A DNA stretch of 64,000 nucleotides from Plastoroseomonas arctica (GTDB taxonomy: Bacteria; Pseudomonadota; Alphaproteobacteria; Acetobacterales; Acetobacteraceae): contig NZ_JAAEDH010000001.1 of the NCBI RefSeq assembly GCF_018128965.1, positions 62,001-126,000 of the forward strand, read 5' to 3'. Below the pieces are notes generated by a model, which made no database searches, had not been told where the DNA came from, and saw nothing but the letters and a program-made list of their open reading frames with translations. Both the position numbers and the translations under genes were made by a program. Below, in pieces: positions 52,269 to 60,933 of the stretch (its first letter is position 1; each line of letters opens with the position of its first letter).

Positions 52269-54560
52269 TTGGCCTTGGGTGATGCGAATCTGGGCGGGTC
52301 TTCTCCGCCGCTTCGCGCGCCCGAGGGCCTGTCCGCCGGCGGCCCCGTCTCGCCGGGCGTGCGCCTGGCGCGCATGGTCGGCGCCTACGACCCGCGCGCC
52401 GACCAGGAGCTGATCGCAGCCGCCTATACCCTCGCCGAAGCCGCTCACGCGCCCCAGCAGCGCGAGAATGGCGAGCCCTACATCGTCCACCCCCTCGCGG
52501 TGGCCGAGATCCTGGCGGGCTACAAGCTCGACCAGGGCACGATCATAACCGCGCTGCTGCATGACGTGGTCGAGGACACGCCGACCTCCCTGCTCGAAAT
52601 CGAGCGCAAATTCGGCAAGGAAGTCGCCAAGCTCGTCGATGGCGTGACCAAGCTGACGCGCCTTGAGTTGCAATCGGAGCGCACCAAGCAGGCGGAGAAT
52701 TTCCGCAAGCTGGTCCTCGCAATGAGCGAGGATATCCGGGTGCTGCTGGTCAAGCTTGCGGACCGGCTGCACAACATGCGCACGCTCAACGCTGTCTCGA
52801 AGCCGGAGAAGCGGCGACGTACAGCGCGCGAAACGCTCGAGATCTACGCCCCGCTCGCCGAACGCATCGGGATGGACGCGCTCAAGACCGAGATCGAGAC
52901 GCTGGCGTTTCGCGAAATGGATGCGGACGCCTGGGCCACCATCGCCGCGCGCCTGACCTTCCTGCGCGGCCAGGGGGCCGACCTGATCGAGGCGATCGAG
53001 CAGGATGTGAAGCGCGTGCTGCACGAGGCGGAGGTGAAGCTCGTCGATGTGAGCGGGCGGGAAAAATCGCCCTATTCCATCTGGCGCAAGATGCAGAAGA
53101 AGAACGTGGCCTTCGAGCAGCTGTCGGACATCATGGCCTTCCGCGTCACCGTGGCTGACAAGGGCGATTGCTACGCGGCACTCGGTGCGATCCATTCGGC
53201 CTATCGCGTCGTACCAGGGCGGTTCAAGGATTACATCTCGACGCCCAAGACCAATGGCTACCAGTCGCTCCACACCGGTGTGACGGTGCCCGAGCGGCGA
53301 AACGCCAAGATCGAGGTGCAGATCCGCACGCGCGAGATGCATGAGGTCGCCGATCTCGGCGTCGCCGCCCACTGGATCTACAAGCAGGGCGACACGGCGG
53401 CGAAGGACCGCAAGCGCTACCCGTGGGTGCGCGACCTGCTGGAGATCCTCGACGCCGCCAACGACCCGCAGGATTTTCTGGACCACACCAAGCTGGAGCT
53501 TCACCGCGACCAGGTCTTCTGCTTCACGCCCAAGGGCGACCTGATCGAGCTGCCCAAGGGCGCGACGCCGGTCGATTTCGCCTACCAGGTGCACTCCGTG
53601 GTGGGTGACACCTGCGTGGGTGCGAAGGTCAACGGCAAGATCGTGCCGCTGCGCCACCAGCTGGAAAACGGCGACCAGATCGAGATCATCACCGCCCGTG
53701 GCGGGACCCCCAATCCAGGCTGGGAACGCTTCGTTGCGACCGGCAAGGCGCGCGCGCGCATTCGGCGCTTCGTCCACGCCCAGCAGCGCAGCGAGCACCA
53801 GGAGAATGGCCGCGCCGCCATCGCCAAGGCGGTTCGCGCGGAGGGCCTCGATTTCTCCGAAAAACTGATCGAGCCGGCGATCAAGATCCTCAAGCAGACG
53901 GATTTCGCCATGCTCTGCGTGGCGGTGGGCGCGGGCAACCTCACGCCGCGCGAAGTGGTGCATGCCGCGGTGCCGGAGCTCAAGGGACCGCCGCGCGTGC
54001 ATGAGACGCTGCCGCTCGCCCGCCCACGCGGACGCCTGGGTGAAGGCAAGACGCTGACCAAAGCGGGCAAGGGTGATAAGGCGGTTTCCTCGACGCGGCG
54101 CGATGCCGCCATGGGCATCACGGGCCTGGTCGCCGGCATGGCGGTGAACTTCGCCGGCTGCTGCCATCCGCTGCCCGGCGATCGCATCCTTGGTATCGTC
54201 ACCACCGGCCGCGGCGTGACGATCCACAAGAACGACTGCCATTCCCTTGAAAGCTTTTCCGCGACGCCGGAACGCTTCATCGACGTGGATTGGGAGGATG
54301 ATGCGGCGCCCAAGGGCACCCATATCGGCCGTATCGAGGTGGTGACCGAAGGTGCAAGCGGCAACGCCCTCGCCGGCGTCACCACGGCGATCGCCAAGCA
54401 GGAAGGCGCGGTCGCCAGTCTCAAGATCACCAACCGCGCGACGGAGTATTGCGAGCTGCTGGTCGATGTGGAGGTGCGCGACCTGCGCCACCTCTCCACC
54501 ATCATCGCCGCACTCCGCGCCTGCCCGGGCGTGACCGGCGTGAACAGGGCGCGCGGTTAG
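52269..54560 (+). CDS. rsh: Bifunctional (p)ppGpp synthetase/hydrolase (RelA/SpoT homologue)
   Basis: The 763-residue protein has the HD hydrolase domain ([12 protein letters not shown] ... [20 protein letters not shown]), the synthetase domain ([32 protein letters not shown] and [20 protein letters not shown] regions), a TGS domain ([27 protein letters not shown]), and a C-terminal ACT domain. With an intact HD it should both make and degrade the stringent-response alarmone. I took the TTG at 52269, preceded by GAGGTGATGC; the ATG at 52374 is closer to the family's usual start. Confidence 0.95.
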   Translation: MALGDANLGGSSPPLRAPEGLSAGGPVSPGVRLARMVGAYDPRADQELIAAAYTLAEAAHAPQQRENGEPYIVHPLAVAEILAGYKLDQGTIITALLHDVVEDTPTSLLEIERKFGKEVAKLVDGVTKLTRLELQSERTKQAENFRKLVLAMSEDIRVLLVKLADRLHNMRTLNAVSKPEKRRRTARETLEIYAPLAERIGMDALKTEIETLAFREMDADAWATIAARLTFLRGQGADLIEAIEQDVKRVLHEAEVKLVDVSGREKSPYSIWRKMQKKNVAFEQLSDIMAFRVTVADKGDCYAALGAIHSAYRVVPGRFKDYISTPKTNGYQSLHTGVTVPERRNAKIEVQIRTREMHEVADLGVAAHWIYKQGDTAAKDRKRYPWVRDLLEILDAANDPQDFLDHTKLELHRDQVFCFTPKGDLIELPKGATPVDFAYQVHSVVGDTCVGAKVNGKIVPLRHQLENGDQIEIITARGGTPNPGWERFVATGKARARIRRFVHAQQRSEHQENGRAAIAKAVRAEGLDFSEKLIEPAIKILKQTDFAMLCVAVGAGNLTPREVVHAAVPELKGPPRVHETLPLARPRGRLGEGKTLTKAGKGDKAVSSTRRDAAMGITGLVAGMAVNFAGCCHPLPGDRILGIVTTGRGVTIHKNDCHSLESFSATPERFIDVDWEDDAAPKGTHIGRIEVVTEGASGNALAGVTTAIAKQEGAVASLKITNRATEYCELLVDVEVRDLRHLSTIIAALRACPGVTGVNRARG

Positions 54561-54967
54561 TGATCCTGGGTCTCGGCAGCGACATGGTCGATATTCGCCG
54601 TATCGAGCGGGTGATCGAGAAGCATGGCGACCGCTTTCTCGAACGCATCTTCACGCCGCTCGAGATCGCCAAGGCCAATCGCCGCACCGAGCGCATCCGC
54701 GTCGCGACCTACGCCAAGCGCTTTGCGGCCAAGGAGGCGGCGTCGAAGGCGCTCGGTACGGGGTTCCGCGCGGGGGTGTTCTGGCGTGACCTCGGCGTGG
54801 TGAACCTCTCCTCCGGCGCGCCGACGCTGCGCATGACCGGCGGGGCTGGCGCGAGACTCGCCGCCATCACCCCGCCAGGCCATGCGGCGCAGGTCGCGCT
54901 GACCATGACCGACGAATACCCCTACGCCCAGGCGGTGGTGATGATCACCGCGGTGCGGCTTCCTTGA
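54560..54967 (+). CDS. acpS: Holo-[acyl-carrier-protein] synthase
   Basis: The 135-residue phosphopantetheinyl transferase begins (GTG)[22 protein letters not shown] with the metal-binding Asp8, and has [19 protein letters not shown] with the second acidic ligand (Glu58). It activates acyl carrier protein for fatty acid synthesis. The GTG start overlaps the rsh stop (TAGTG). Confidence 0.95.
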   Translation: MILGLGSDMVDIRRIERVIEKHGDRFLERIFTPLEIAKANRRTERIRVATYAKRFAAKEAASKALGTGFRAGVFWRDLGVVNLSSGAPTLRMTGGAGARLAAITPPGHAAQVALTMTDEYPYAQAVVMITAVRLP

Positions 54968-55077
54968 CAATCGTCTCTGCTGGGGGCTTCCCTCCGCGCG
55001 CTCGTGGTCGCGCTGACCACGCACCCCCTCGGCGCGGTTGCGCTGGATAGACCTCAATGCGGGCGAACACTCCTTCC

Positions 55078-55818
55078 ATGGCGAAAAAGACCGGCGGCTG
55101 GGGCGAGAGCATCAAGACGGTGCTCTATGCGGGCCTGATCGCGATCGGCGTGCGCACCATCGCGTTCGAGCCCTTCAATATCCCCTCGGGCTCGATGATC
55201 CCGACGCTGCTGGTGGGCGACTACCTGTTCGTCTCCAAGTACAGCTATGGCTATTCGCGGCATTCGATGCCGTTCAGCCCCAACCTGTTTTCGGGGCGCA
55301 TCTTCGGGCGCCTGCCCAATCGCGGCGATGTCGCCGTCTTCAAGCTGCCGCGCGACAATTCGACCGACTACATCAAGCGCATCGTTGGCCTGCCGGGCGA
55401 CCGCATCCAGGTCGTGGGGGGCATCCTGCGCGTGAACGGCGTGCCGGTGACGCGCGAGGCGCTCGGTCCCTACATCGTCGAGGGCGACGGGCCGCGCATG
55501 ACGGTGCGTTGGTACCGCGAGACCTTCCCCGGACCGGGCGGCATTTCGCACCAGATCGTCGAGACCTCGGACGACATGCCGTTCGACAACACGCCGGAGT
55601 TCATCGTCCCCGCCGGGCATGTGTTTGCGATGGGCGACAACCGCGACAACAGCCTCGACAGCCGTGCGACCTCCGCGGTGGGTTTCGTGCCGATCGAGAA
55701 CCTGGTCGGGCGGGCGGAGTTCATCTGGTTCTCCGTCGATGGCTCGGCAGCCTGGTGGGAGGTGTGGGGCTGGCCCTTCGCGATCCGTTGGGGTCGGCTC
55801 TTCACGCCGGTCAGATGA
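55078..55818 (+). CDS. lepB: Signal peptidase I
   Basis: The 246-residue inner-membrane serine protease has one N-terminal membrane segment (IKTVLYAGLIAIGVRTIAFE), the catalytic Ser39 in NIPSGSMIPTL, Lys100 in DYIKRIVGLPGDR, and GDNRDNSLDSR. It removes signal peptides of exported proteins. An in-frame ATG at 55057 would add seven residues; neither start has a strong ribosome site. Its stop overlaps the rnc start (ATGA). Confidence 0.94.
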   Translation: MAKKTGGWGESIKTVLYAGLIAIGVRTIAFEPFNIPSGSMIPTLLVGDYLFVSKYSYGYSRHSMPFSPNLFSGRIFGRLPNRGDVAVFKLPRDNSTDYIKRIVGLPGDRIQVVGGILRVNGVPVTREALGPYIVEGDGPRMTVRWYRETFPGPGGISHQIVETSDDMPFDNTPEFIVPAGHVFAMGDNRDNSLDSRATSAVGFVPIENLVGRAEFIWFSVDGSAAWWEVWGWPFAIRWGRLFTPVR

Positions 55819-56462
55819 TCGAGGACCGCATCGGTCATGTCTTCGCCAACCGCGCGTTGCTCGACCACGCGCTGACGCATCGCTCGGCGGCCAAGGGCCA
55901 GCTCGACAGCAATGAGCGGCTGGAATTCCTGGGCGACCGGGTGCTCGGCCTCATCATGGCGGAATGGCTCGCGGCCCGGTTCCCGGAGGAGCGCGAGGGC
56001 GCGCTGACGCGGCGCCTGTCGCAGCTCGTAGCGTGGGAGATGCTGGCGCGTATCGCCGAGGAGATCGGCTTGCGCGGCGAATTGCGGGTGCCCCCATCCG
56101 AAGGCCGCGCCGGGCTGCTCGACCAGGCGAGCGTGATGGCCGATGCGGTCGAGGCGATCTTGGGGGCGGTCTACCTCGATGCTGGGCTGGAGGCGGCGCG
56201 CGGCGTGGTCAAGCGCATCTTCGCAGCGCATCTGGAAGCCGCACTCACGCCGCCCGTCTCGGCGAAGAACCGGTTGCAGGAATTCACCCTCGGGCGCGGC
56301 AAGGGTCTGCCCGTCTATGAGGTCACGTCGAATGTCGGCCCCTCCCACGCGCCCGCCTTCGTCGTGCGCGTGACGGCGGAGGGGCGCGGCGCGGAGGGTT
56401 TGGGCCGGACCAAGCGTGAGGCGGAACAGGCGGCAGCGGAGGCTTGGATGCGCGATGTCTGA
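55815..56462 (+). CDS. rnc: Ribonuclease III
   Basis: The 215-residue double-stranded-RNA nuclease has ALTHRSAAKGQLDSNERLEFLGDRVLGLI, the catalytic signature, MADAVEAILGAVYLDAG with the second acidic cluster, and a C-terminal dsRNA-binding domain (KNRLQEFTLGRGKGLPVYEV ... GLGRTKREAEQAAAEAWM). It matures rRNA and regulates mRNAs. The end overlaps era by eight bases. Confidence 0.96.
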   Translation: MIEDRIGHVFANRALLDHALTHRSAAKGQLDSNERLEFLGDRVLGLIMAEWLAARFPEEREGALTRRLSQLVAWEMLARIAEEIGLRGELRVPPSEGRAGLLDQASVMADAVEAILGAVYLDAGLEAARGVVKRIFAAHLEAALTPPVSAKNRLQEFTLGRGKGLPVYEVTSNVGPSHAPAFVVRVTAEGRGAEGLGRTKREAEQAAAEAWMRDV

Positions 56463-57357
56463 CAGCACACGATGCGGCCTGGTCGCCATCCTCGGCGCGC
56501 CCAACGCCGGGAAATCCACCCTGGTAAATCGCCTCGCCGGAAGCAAGGTGACCATCGTTTCGCCCAAGCCGCAGACCACGCGCTTCCGCATCCGCGCCGT
56601 GGTGATGCAGGGCCCGGCGCAGATCGTGCTGGTGGACACGCCGGGCATCTTCGCCCCGCGCCGGGGCTTGGATCGCGCGATGGTCGCGGCCGCCTGGACC
56701 GGTTCGCGCGATGCCGATGTCACCGTGTTGATCGTCGATGCGCAATCCGGCATCACCGAGCGCGTGCAGGCCATCCTGGACGGTTTGGCGAAGAGCGGGC
56801 GGCCCTGCTGGCTGGTGCTGAACAAGGTGGACCTCGTGGACCCGCCCGTGCTGCTGCCGCTGGCGGAAAAGCTCAACGCCGAGCAGGCTTTCGTGCACAC
56901 CTTCATGGTCTCGGCCGAGAAGGGCAGGGGGCTGGACAAGCTGATGGAGACCATGGCCGAGGCGATGCCCGCCGGCCCCTGGCTGTTCCCGGAGGATGAG
57001 CTCTCCGACCTGCCCAACCGCATGCTCGCCGCCGAGATCGTGCGCGAGCACATTCTCCGCCTCACGCATGAGGAAGTGCCGCACCACGCGACGGTGGAGA
57101 CCGAGAACTGGGAGGAGCGCAAGGACGGCTCCGTGCGGATCGACTGCACCATCTACGTGCTGCGCGCGACGCAGAAGGCCATCATCATCGGCGACAAGGG
57201 CTCCAAGGTGAAGGATATCGGCCGGCGCGCGCGGGCCGAGCTGATGACCCTGCTGGACAAGCCCGTGCACCTGTTCCTCAACGTAAAGGAACGGGCAGGG
57301 TGGGATGAGGAGCGGGCGCGGCTGCGCGCCATCGGGCTGCGTGACGAGGATCGCTGA
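56455..57357 (+). CDS. era: GTPase Era
   Basis: The 300-residue GTPase has G1 GAPNAGKST, G3 DTPGIF, G4 LNKVDLV, and the C-terminal KH domain (IIIGDKGSKVKDIGRRARAELMTLLDKPVHLFLNVKER region). It binds 16S rRNA and assists 30S assembly. The ATG at 56455 overlaps the end of rnc, the conserved rnc-era arrangement. Confidence 0.97.
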   Translation: MSDSTRCGLVAILGAPNAGKSTLVNRLAGSKVTIVSPKPQTTRFRIRAVVMQGPAQIVLVDTPGIFAPRRGLDRAMVAAAWTGSRDADVTVLIVDAQSGITERVQAILDGLAKSGRPCWLVLNKVDLVDPPVLLPLAEKLNAEQAFVHTFMVSAEKGRGLDKLMETMAEAMPAGPWLFPEDELSDLPNRMLAAEIVREHILRLTHEEVPHHATVETENWEERKDGSVRIDCTIYVLRATQKAIIIGDKGSKVKDIGRRARAELMTLLDKPVHLFLNVKERAGWDEERARLRAIGLRDEDR

Positions 57358-57392
57358 GCGCGGCTGAACCTGGGCTATCCTGCCGTCGGAGA

Positions 57393-58133
57393 ATGATGAT
57401 GCGTCGCCGGCTGCTGCCCCTTGTCGCTTTACCCTTCCTGCCCGCAAGCGCGCACGCCGCGGCGCTTCGCGTGCTCAGCGCGGGTGCGGTGGAGCCCGGG
57501 CTGGCGCCGGCCGTGGCGGGCTTCGGCGATGCGCCGGTGGTGATCGAATACGCGACTGCGCCTGAACTGCGCGCGCGGATACTCGCGGGTGCGCGCCCCG
57601 ATCTGCTGGTCGCCCCAATCGCGCTGATTGAGGAATTCGCCGCCGCCGCCGGGCGGTTGCGCGGCGTGCCCCTGCTGCTTGGCCGCGTCGGCATCGGTGT
57701 TGTGGTGCGTCCGGGCGCGCCGGTGCCCGACATCGCCGATGCGGCGAGCCTCCGGCGTGCCGTGGAAGCGGCGGAAACTGTGGTGTTCAACCGGGCCTCT
57801 ACAGGCCAGGCCATGGACCGCCTCTTCGCGGCCTGGGGCATCACTGACGCCGTCACGCTGCGCGCCGTGCGCTTTGCCACCGGGGCCGAAGTCCTGGCGC
57901 GCGTCCTGGCCGGCCAGGGTGCGGAAATTGGTTTCGCAGCGATCACCGAAATCCACATGGTGCCCGGGCTGCGCTACCTCGGCCCAGTGCCCGCGGAGGT
58001 CCAGAACTACACCACCTACGGCGCCGCCCTGACGCCGCAATCGCCGCCTGAAGCAGCCGCCCTGCTGCGCCATCTGGACAGTGCCGCGACACGCGCCGTG
58101 CTGAATGCCGCCGGCATCGAGCCGGCGCGGTGA
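57393..58133 (+). CDS. ModA-like periplasmic substrate-binding protein inside the era-recO interval
   Basis: The 246-residue protein has a signal peptide (RRRLLPLVALPFLPASAHA), then ALRVLSAGAVEPGLAPAVAGF, RILAGARPDLLVAPIALIEEFA, VVFNRASTGQAMDRLFAAWG and AGQGAEIGFAAITEIHMVPGLRYLGPVPAEVQNYTTY, matching the ModA-like type II receptor family. It is distantly similar to the protein at 2327. CGGAGA lies just before its ATG cluster. It sits between era and recO, where no transport gene is expected, and its stop overlaps the recO start (GTGA). Confidence 0.82.
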   Translation: MMMRRRLLPLVALPFLPASAHAAALRVLSAGAVEPGLAPAVAGFGDAPVVIEYATAPELRARILAGARPDLLVAPIALIEEFAAAAGRLRGVPLLLGRVGIGVVVRPGAPVPDIADAASLRRAVEAAETVVFNRASTGQAMDRLFAAWGITDAVTLRAVRFATGAEVLARVLAGQGAEIGFAAITEIHMVPGLRYLGPVPAEVQNYTTYGAALTPQSPPEAAALLRHLDSAATRAVLNAAGIEPAR

Positions 58134-58858
58134 GCACCGAATGGCAGGCCCCGGCCATCATCCTTTCCGCCCGCCCCTTCGGCGAAGGCGGCGCGGTGGT
58201 CAACGTCATCACCCGCGACCATGGCCGCCATGCCGGGCTGGTCCGCGGCGGCGCCTCGCGCGCGCAATCGGCTCTCTGGCAGGCCGGCAACATGATCGAG
58301 GCGCGCTGGATCGCCCGCCTTGCCGACCAGCTCGGCAGCCTGAGCGGCGAGATGGTGCACCCCGCCGCCGCGCTGGCCATGGAGGAGCCGCTGGGCCTGG
58401 CGCTGCTGACCTCCCTCTGCGCCGTCGCCGAGGGGGCCCTGCCGGAGCGCGAACCCCACCCGGTGCTGTTCGAGGGCATGATCCGCGTCGTCTCCCGCCT
58501 GGTGCACGGCGCCGGGCAGGCGATGGCAGACTACATCCGGTGGGAAGCAATGCTCCTGGCCGAGCTGGGCTTCGGCATCGATCTCGCCTCCTGCGCGGTG
58601 ACAGGCGCCGTCGAGGACCTCGTCTTCGTCTCCCCCAAATCAGGCCGGGCCGTCAGTGCCGCGGCCGCCACCGGCTGGGAGGCGCGGCTGCTGCCGCTTC
58701 CCGCCTTCCTGCGCGCCGCCGACGACGACGGCGCCGTAGCTGCCTGGGCCGATGGCCTGCGCCTCACAGGGCACTTCCTGGAGCGTGACGTGTTCCACGG
58801 CCACCACCGCGCGATGCCGGAAGCGCGGGTGCGGCTGGTGGAACGCGTGATGGCTTGA
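58130..58858 (+). CDS. recO: DNA repair protein RecO
   Basis: The 242-residue protein has the RecO N-terminal OB-fold (TEWQAPAIILSARPFGEGGAVVNVITRDHGRHAGLVRGGASRAQ region) and a helical C-terminal domain with LLAELGFGIDLASCAVTG. The zinc-binding cysteines of some RecO proteins are not conserved, as is common in alphaproteobacteria. It works with RecF/RecR in loading RecA on gapped DNA. It starts with GTG, coupled to the ModA-like gene. Confidence 0.92.
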   Translation: MSTEWQAPAIILSARPFGEGGAVVNVITRDHGRHAGLVRGGASRAQSALWQAGNMIEARWIARLADQLGSLSGEMVHPAAALAMEEPLGLALLTSLCAVAEGALPEREPHPVLFEGMIRVVSRLVHGAGQAMADYIRWEAMLLAELGFGIDLASCAVTGAVEDLVFVSPKSGRAVSAAAATGWEARLLPLPAFLRAADDDGAVAAWADGLRLTGHFLERDVFHGHHRAMPEARVRLVERVMA

Positions 58859-58870
58859 TGGGAGCAAGGC

Positions 58871-59098
58871 CAGGGGCTCTGCCCCTGGACCCCGCGAGGA
58901 TCGTGTCGATCCTCGACCTCCCTTTGTTGGTTCTTGAGTTTGGAAAGGGTTCTCGCCGTAGGCGAGCTGGGTTGGGGAGGGGGCGCCAGAAGTAACAGCG
59001 CCCCGGCGGCTCCCGCGATGCGCCCCCCCAACCCAGTCCATTCAAACGAGCACACGCTTTATCCAACTCAGGACCAACAAATGGGGGTCCAGGGGGCA
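58871..59098. repeat. Large imperfect inverted repeat with nested hairpins between convergent genes
   Basis: The 289-base gap between recO and the acyl-CoA dehydrogenase gene has no gene but strong folding signals. Arms at 58881-58893, 58919-58943 and 58967-58986 pair, in order, with 59084-59097, 59063-59087 and 59020-59036. Three short perfect hairpins lie in the left arm: CAGGGGC-TCT-GCCCCTG (58871-58887), CGAGGATCG-TGT-CGATCCTCG (58895-58915) and CTCGCC-GTA-GGCGAG (58952-58966). It may be a MITE-like element or a two-way terminator. Confidence 0.6.
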
Positions 59099-59147
59099 CT
59101 GGCTCCCGGCGGGGCTTCGAGGCGGCGGAGCCCCCCGCCTTGCCTCC

Positions 59148-60923
59148 TCAGAACATGGCGTCTTCCATCGCGCGCAGCGTCGCGCCTCCGGCCATCACCG
59201 CTGCCGCGTGGCCGGTGGAGCGTGGCAGGATGCGCGCCATGAAGAAGCGCGCGGTGGCGAGTTTGGCGCGGTAGAAATCATCGTCTGGTTTCTGTAGGGC
59301 GATCTCTGCCATGCGTGTCCATACGTAGGCGAGGGCTGTGAGGCCGAACAGTTTCAGGTAGTCGCTCGCGCCGGCGCCGGCCTCGAAGGGGTCGGAGAAT
59401 CCCCGGCGTGCGAGTTCGGCGGTGGCCTGCTGCAGGCGGCCGAAGGCTTTGGACAGCGGCAGGATGAATTCGCCTAGCGGCTCATTCTCGCTTTTCGCTT
59501 CGATATAGGCGAGCACGGGGTGGAAGAAGCGGCGCAGGTAGCGGCCGGTGTGGGCGCCCATCTTGCGGCCGACGAGGTCGAGCGCCTGGATGCCGTTGGT
59601 GCCTTCGTAGATCTGCGCGATGCGGGCGTCGCGGACGAATTGCTCCATGCCCCAGTCGCGGATGTAGCCATGGCCGCCGAGCACCTGCATGCCCATCGCC
59701 GTCGCCTCCCAGCCCACATCGGTGAGGTAGGCCTTGATGATCGGCGTCATGAGCTGGACCAGGTCATCGGCGGCTTCGCGCGTCGCGGCGTCGGGGTGCA
59801 GCGTGGCGATATCCTGTTCGAGCGAGACCCACATGGCCAGCGCGCGGCAGCCCTCGATCTCGGCGCGCATGGTGAGCAGCATCCGCCGCACATCGGGGTG
59901 GACGAGGATCGGGTCGGCGGGTTTGTCGGTGTTCGCGCTGCCGTTCAGCGCGCGGCCTTGCAGGCGTTCGCGGGCATAGGCGACGGCGTTCTGGTAGCTG
60001 ACTTCGGCGAGGCCCAGGCCCTGCACGCCCACCGAAAGCCGCGCCTCGTTCATCATGGTGAACATGGCCGACAGACCCTTGTGCGGGCGGCCCACGAGCC
60101 AGCCCTGCGCGTCCTCGAAGGCGAGTGCGCAGGTGGCCGAGGCCTTGATGCCCATCTTGTGCTCGAGGCCCGTGCAGGTGACGCCGTTGCGCGCGCCGGG
60201 GCGGCCATCGGGCGTGGGCAGGAATTTCGGCACCAGGAACAGCGAGATGCCGCGCGTGCCTGGTGGCGCATCCGGCAGCTTCGCCAGGACAAGATGGAGA
60301 ATGTTTTCCGACAGGTCGTGTTCGCCGGCGCTGATGAAGATCTTGTTGCCGGTGATGCGGAAGCTGCCGTCTTCCGCGGGGATGGCGCGGGTGCGGATGA
60401 GGCCGAGATCGGTGCCGCATTGCGGCTCGGTCAGGCACATGGTGCCCATCCATTCGCCGCTGACCAGCTTTTCGAGATAGGTCGCGCGCAATTCGTCGGT
60501 GCCGTGCTTCAGCAGCGCGGAATAGGCGCCGTGCGAAAGGCCGGGATACATGCCGAAGGACATGTTGGCGGAGCAGATCATCTCCTCGATGAGCAGCCCT
60601 ACCGATTTGGGAATGCCCTGGCCGCCATATTCCGGGTCGCAGGCCAGCGAGGGCCAGCCGCCGTCGCGGAACTGCGCCCAAGCTTCCTTGAAACCGGCGG
60701 GCGTGGAGACGGTGCCGTTGGCGAGCGTGCAGCCTTCCTCGTCGCCGCTGCGGTTGATCGGGAACAGCACCTCCGAGCACAGCGTCGCCGCCTGGTCGAG
60801 AATTGGGTCGACCAGGTCGGGGCCGATCTCGGCGCAACCGGGGAGGGCGCGGAGGCGCTCCGGGTCCACGAATTCGTTGAGCAGGAAGCGCATGTCGCGC
60901 AGCGGCGCGGTGTAGCTCGCCAT
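59148..60923 (-). CDS. Acyl-CoA dehydrogenase (long form, about 590 residues)
   Basis: The 591-residue flavoprotein has GGQGIPKSVGLLIEEMICSAN, MGTMCLTEPQCGTDLGLIRTRA, FITG-like FRITGNKIFISAGEHDL, GLEHKMGIKASATCALAFED and, near the end, QIYEGTNGIQALDLVGRKMG. This long class includes a C-terminal extra domain. It oxidises acyl-CoA to enoyl-CoA in the first step of beta-oxidation. The ATG at 60923 lies ten bases after the end of the fadJ-like gene; the longer open frame overlaps that gene and was rejected. Confidence 0.92.
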   Translation of the reverse strand: MASYTAPLRDMRFLLNEFVDPERLRALPGCAEIGPDLVDPILDQAATLCSEVLFPINRSGDEEGCTLANGTVSTPAGFKEAWAQFRDGGWPSLACDPEYGGQGIPKSVGLLIEEMICSANMSFGMYPGLSHGAYSALLKHGTDELRATYLEKLVSGEWMGTMCLTEPQCGTDLGLIRTRAIPAEDGSFRITGNKIFISAGEHDLSENILHLVLAKLPDAPPGTRGISLFLVPKFLPTPDGRPGARNGVTCTGLEHKMGIKASATCALAFEDAQGWLVGRPHKGLSAMFTMMNEARLSVGVQGLGLAEVSYQNAVAYARERLQGRALNGSANTDKPADPILVHPDVRRMLLTMRAEIEGCRALAMWVSLEQDIATLHPDAATREAADDLVQLMTPIIKAYLTDVGWEATAMGMQVLGGHGYIRDWGMEQFVRDARIAQIYEGTNGIQALDLVGRKMGAHTGRYLRRFFHPVLAYIEAKSENEPLGEFILPLSKAFGRLQQATAELARRGFSDPFEAGAGASDYLKLFGLTALAYVWTRMAEIALQKPDDDFYRAKLATARFFMARILPRSTGHAAAVMAGGATLRAMEDAMF

Positions 60924-60933
60924 GGGGTGTGCC

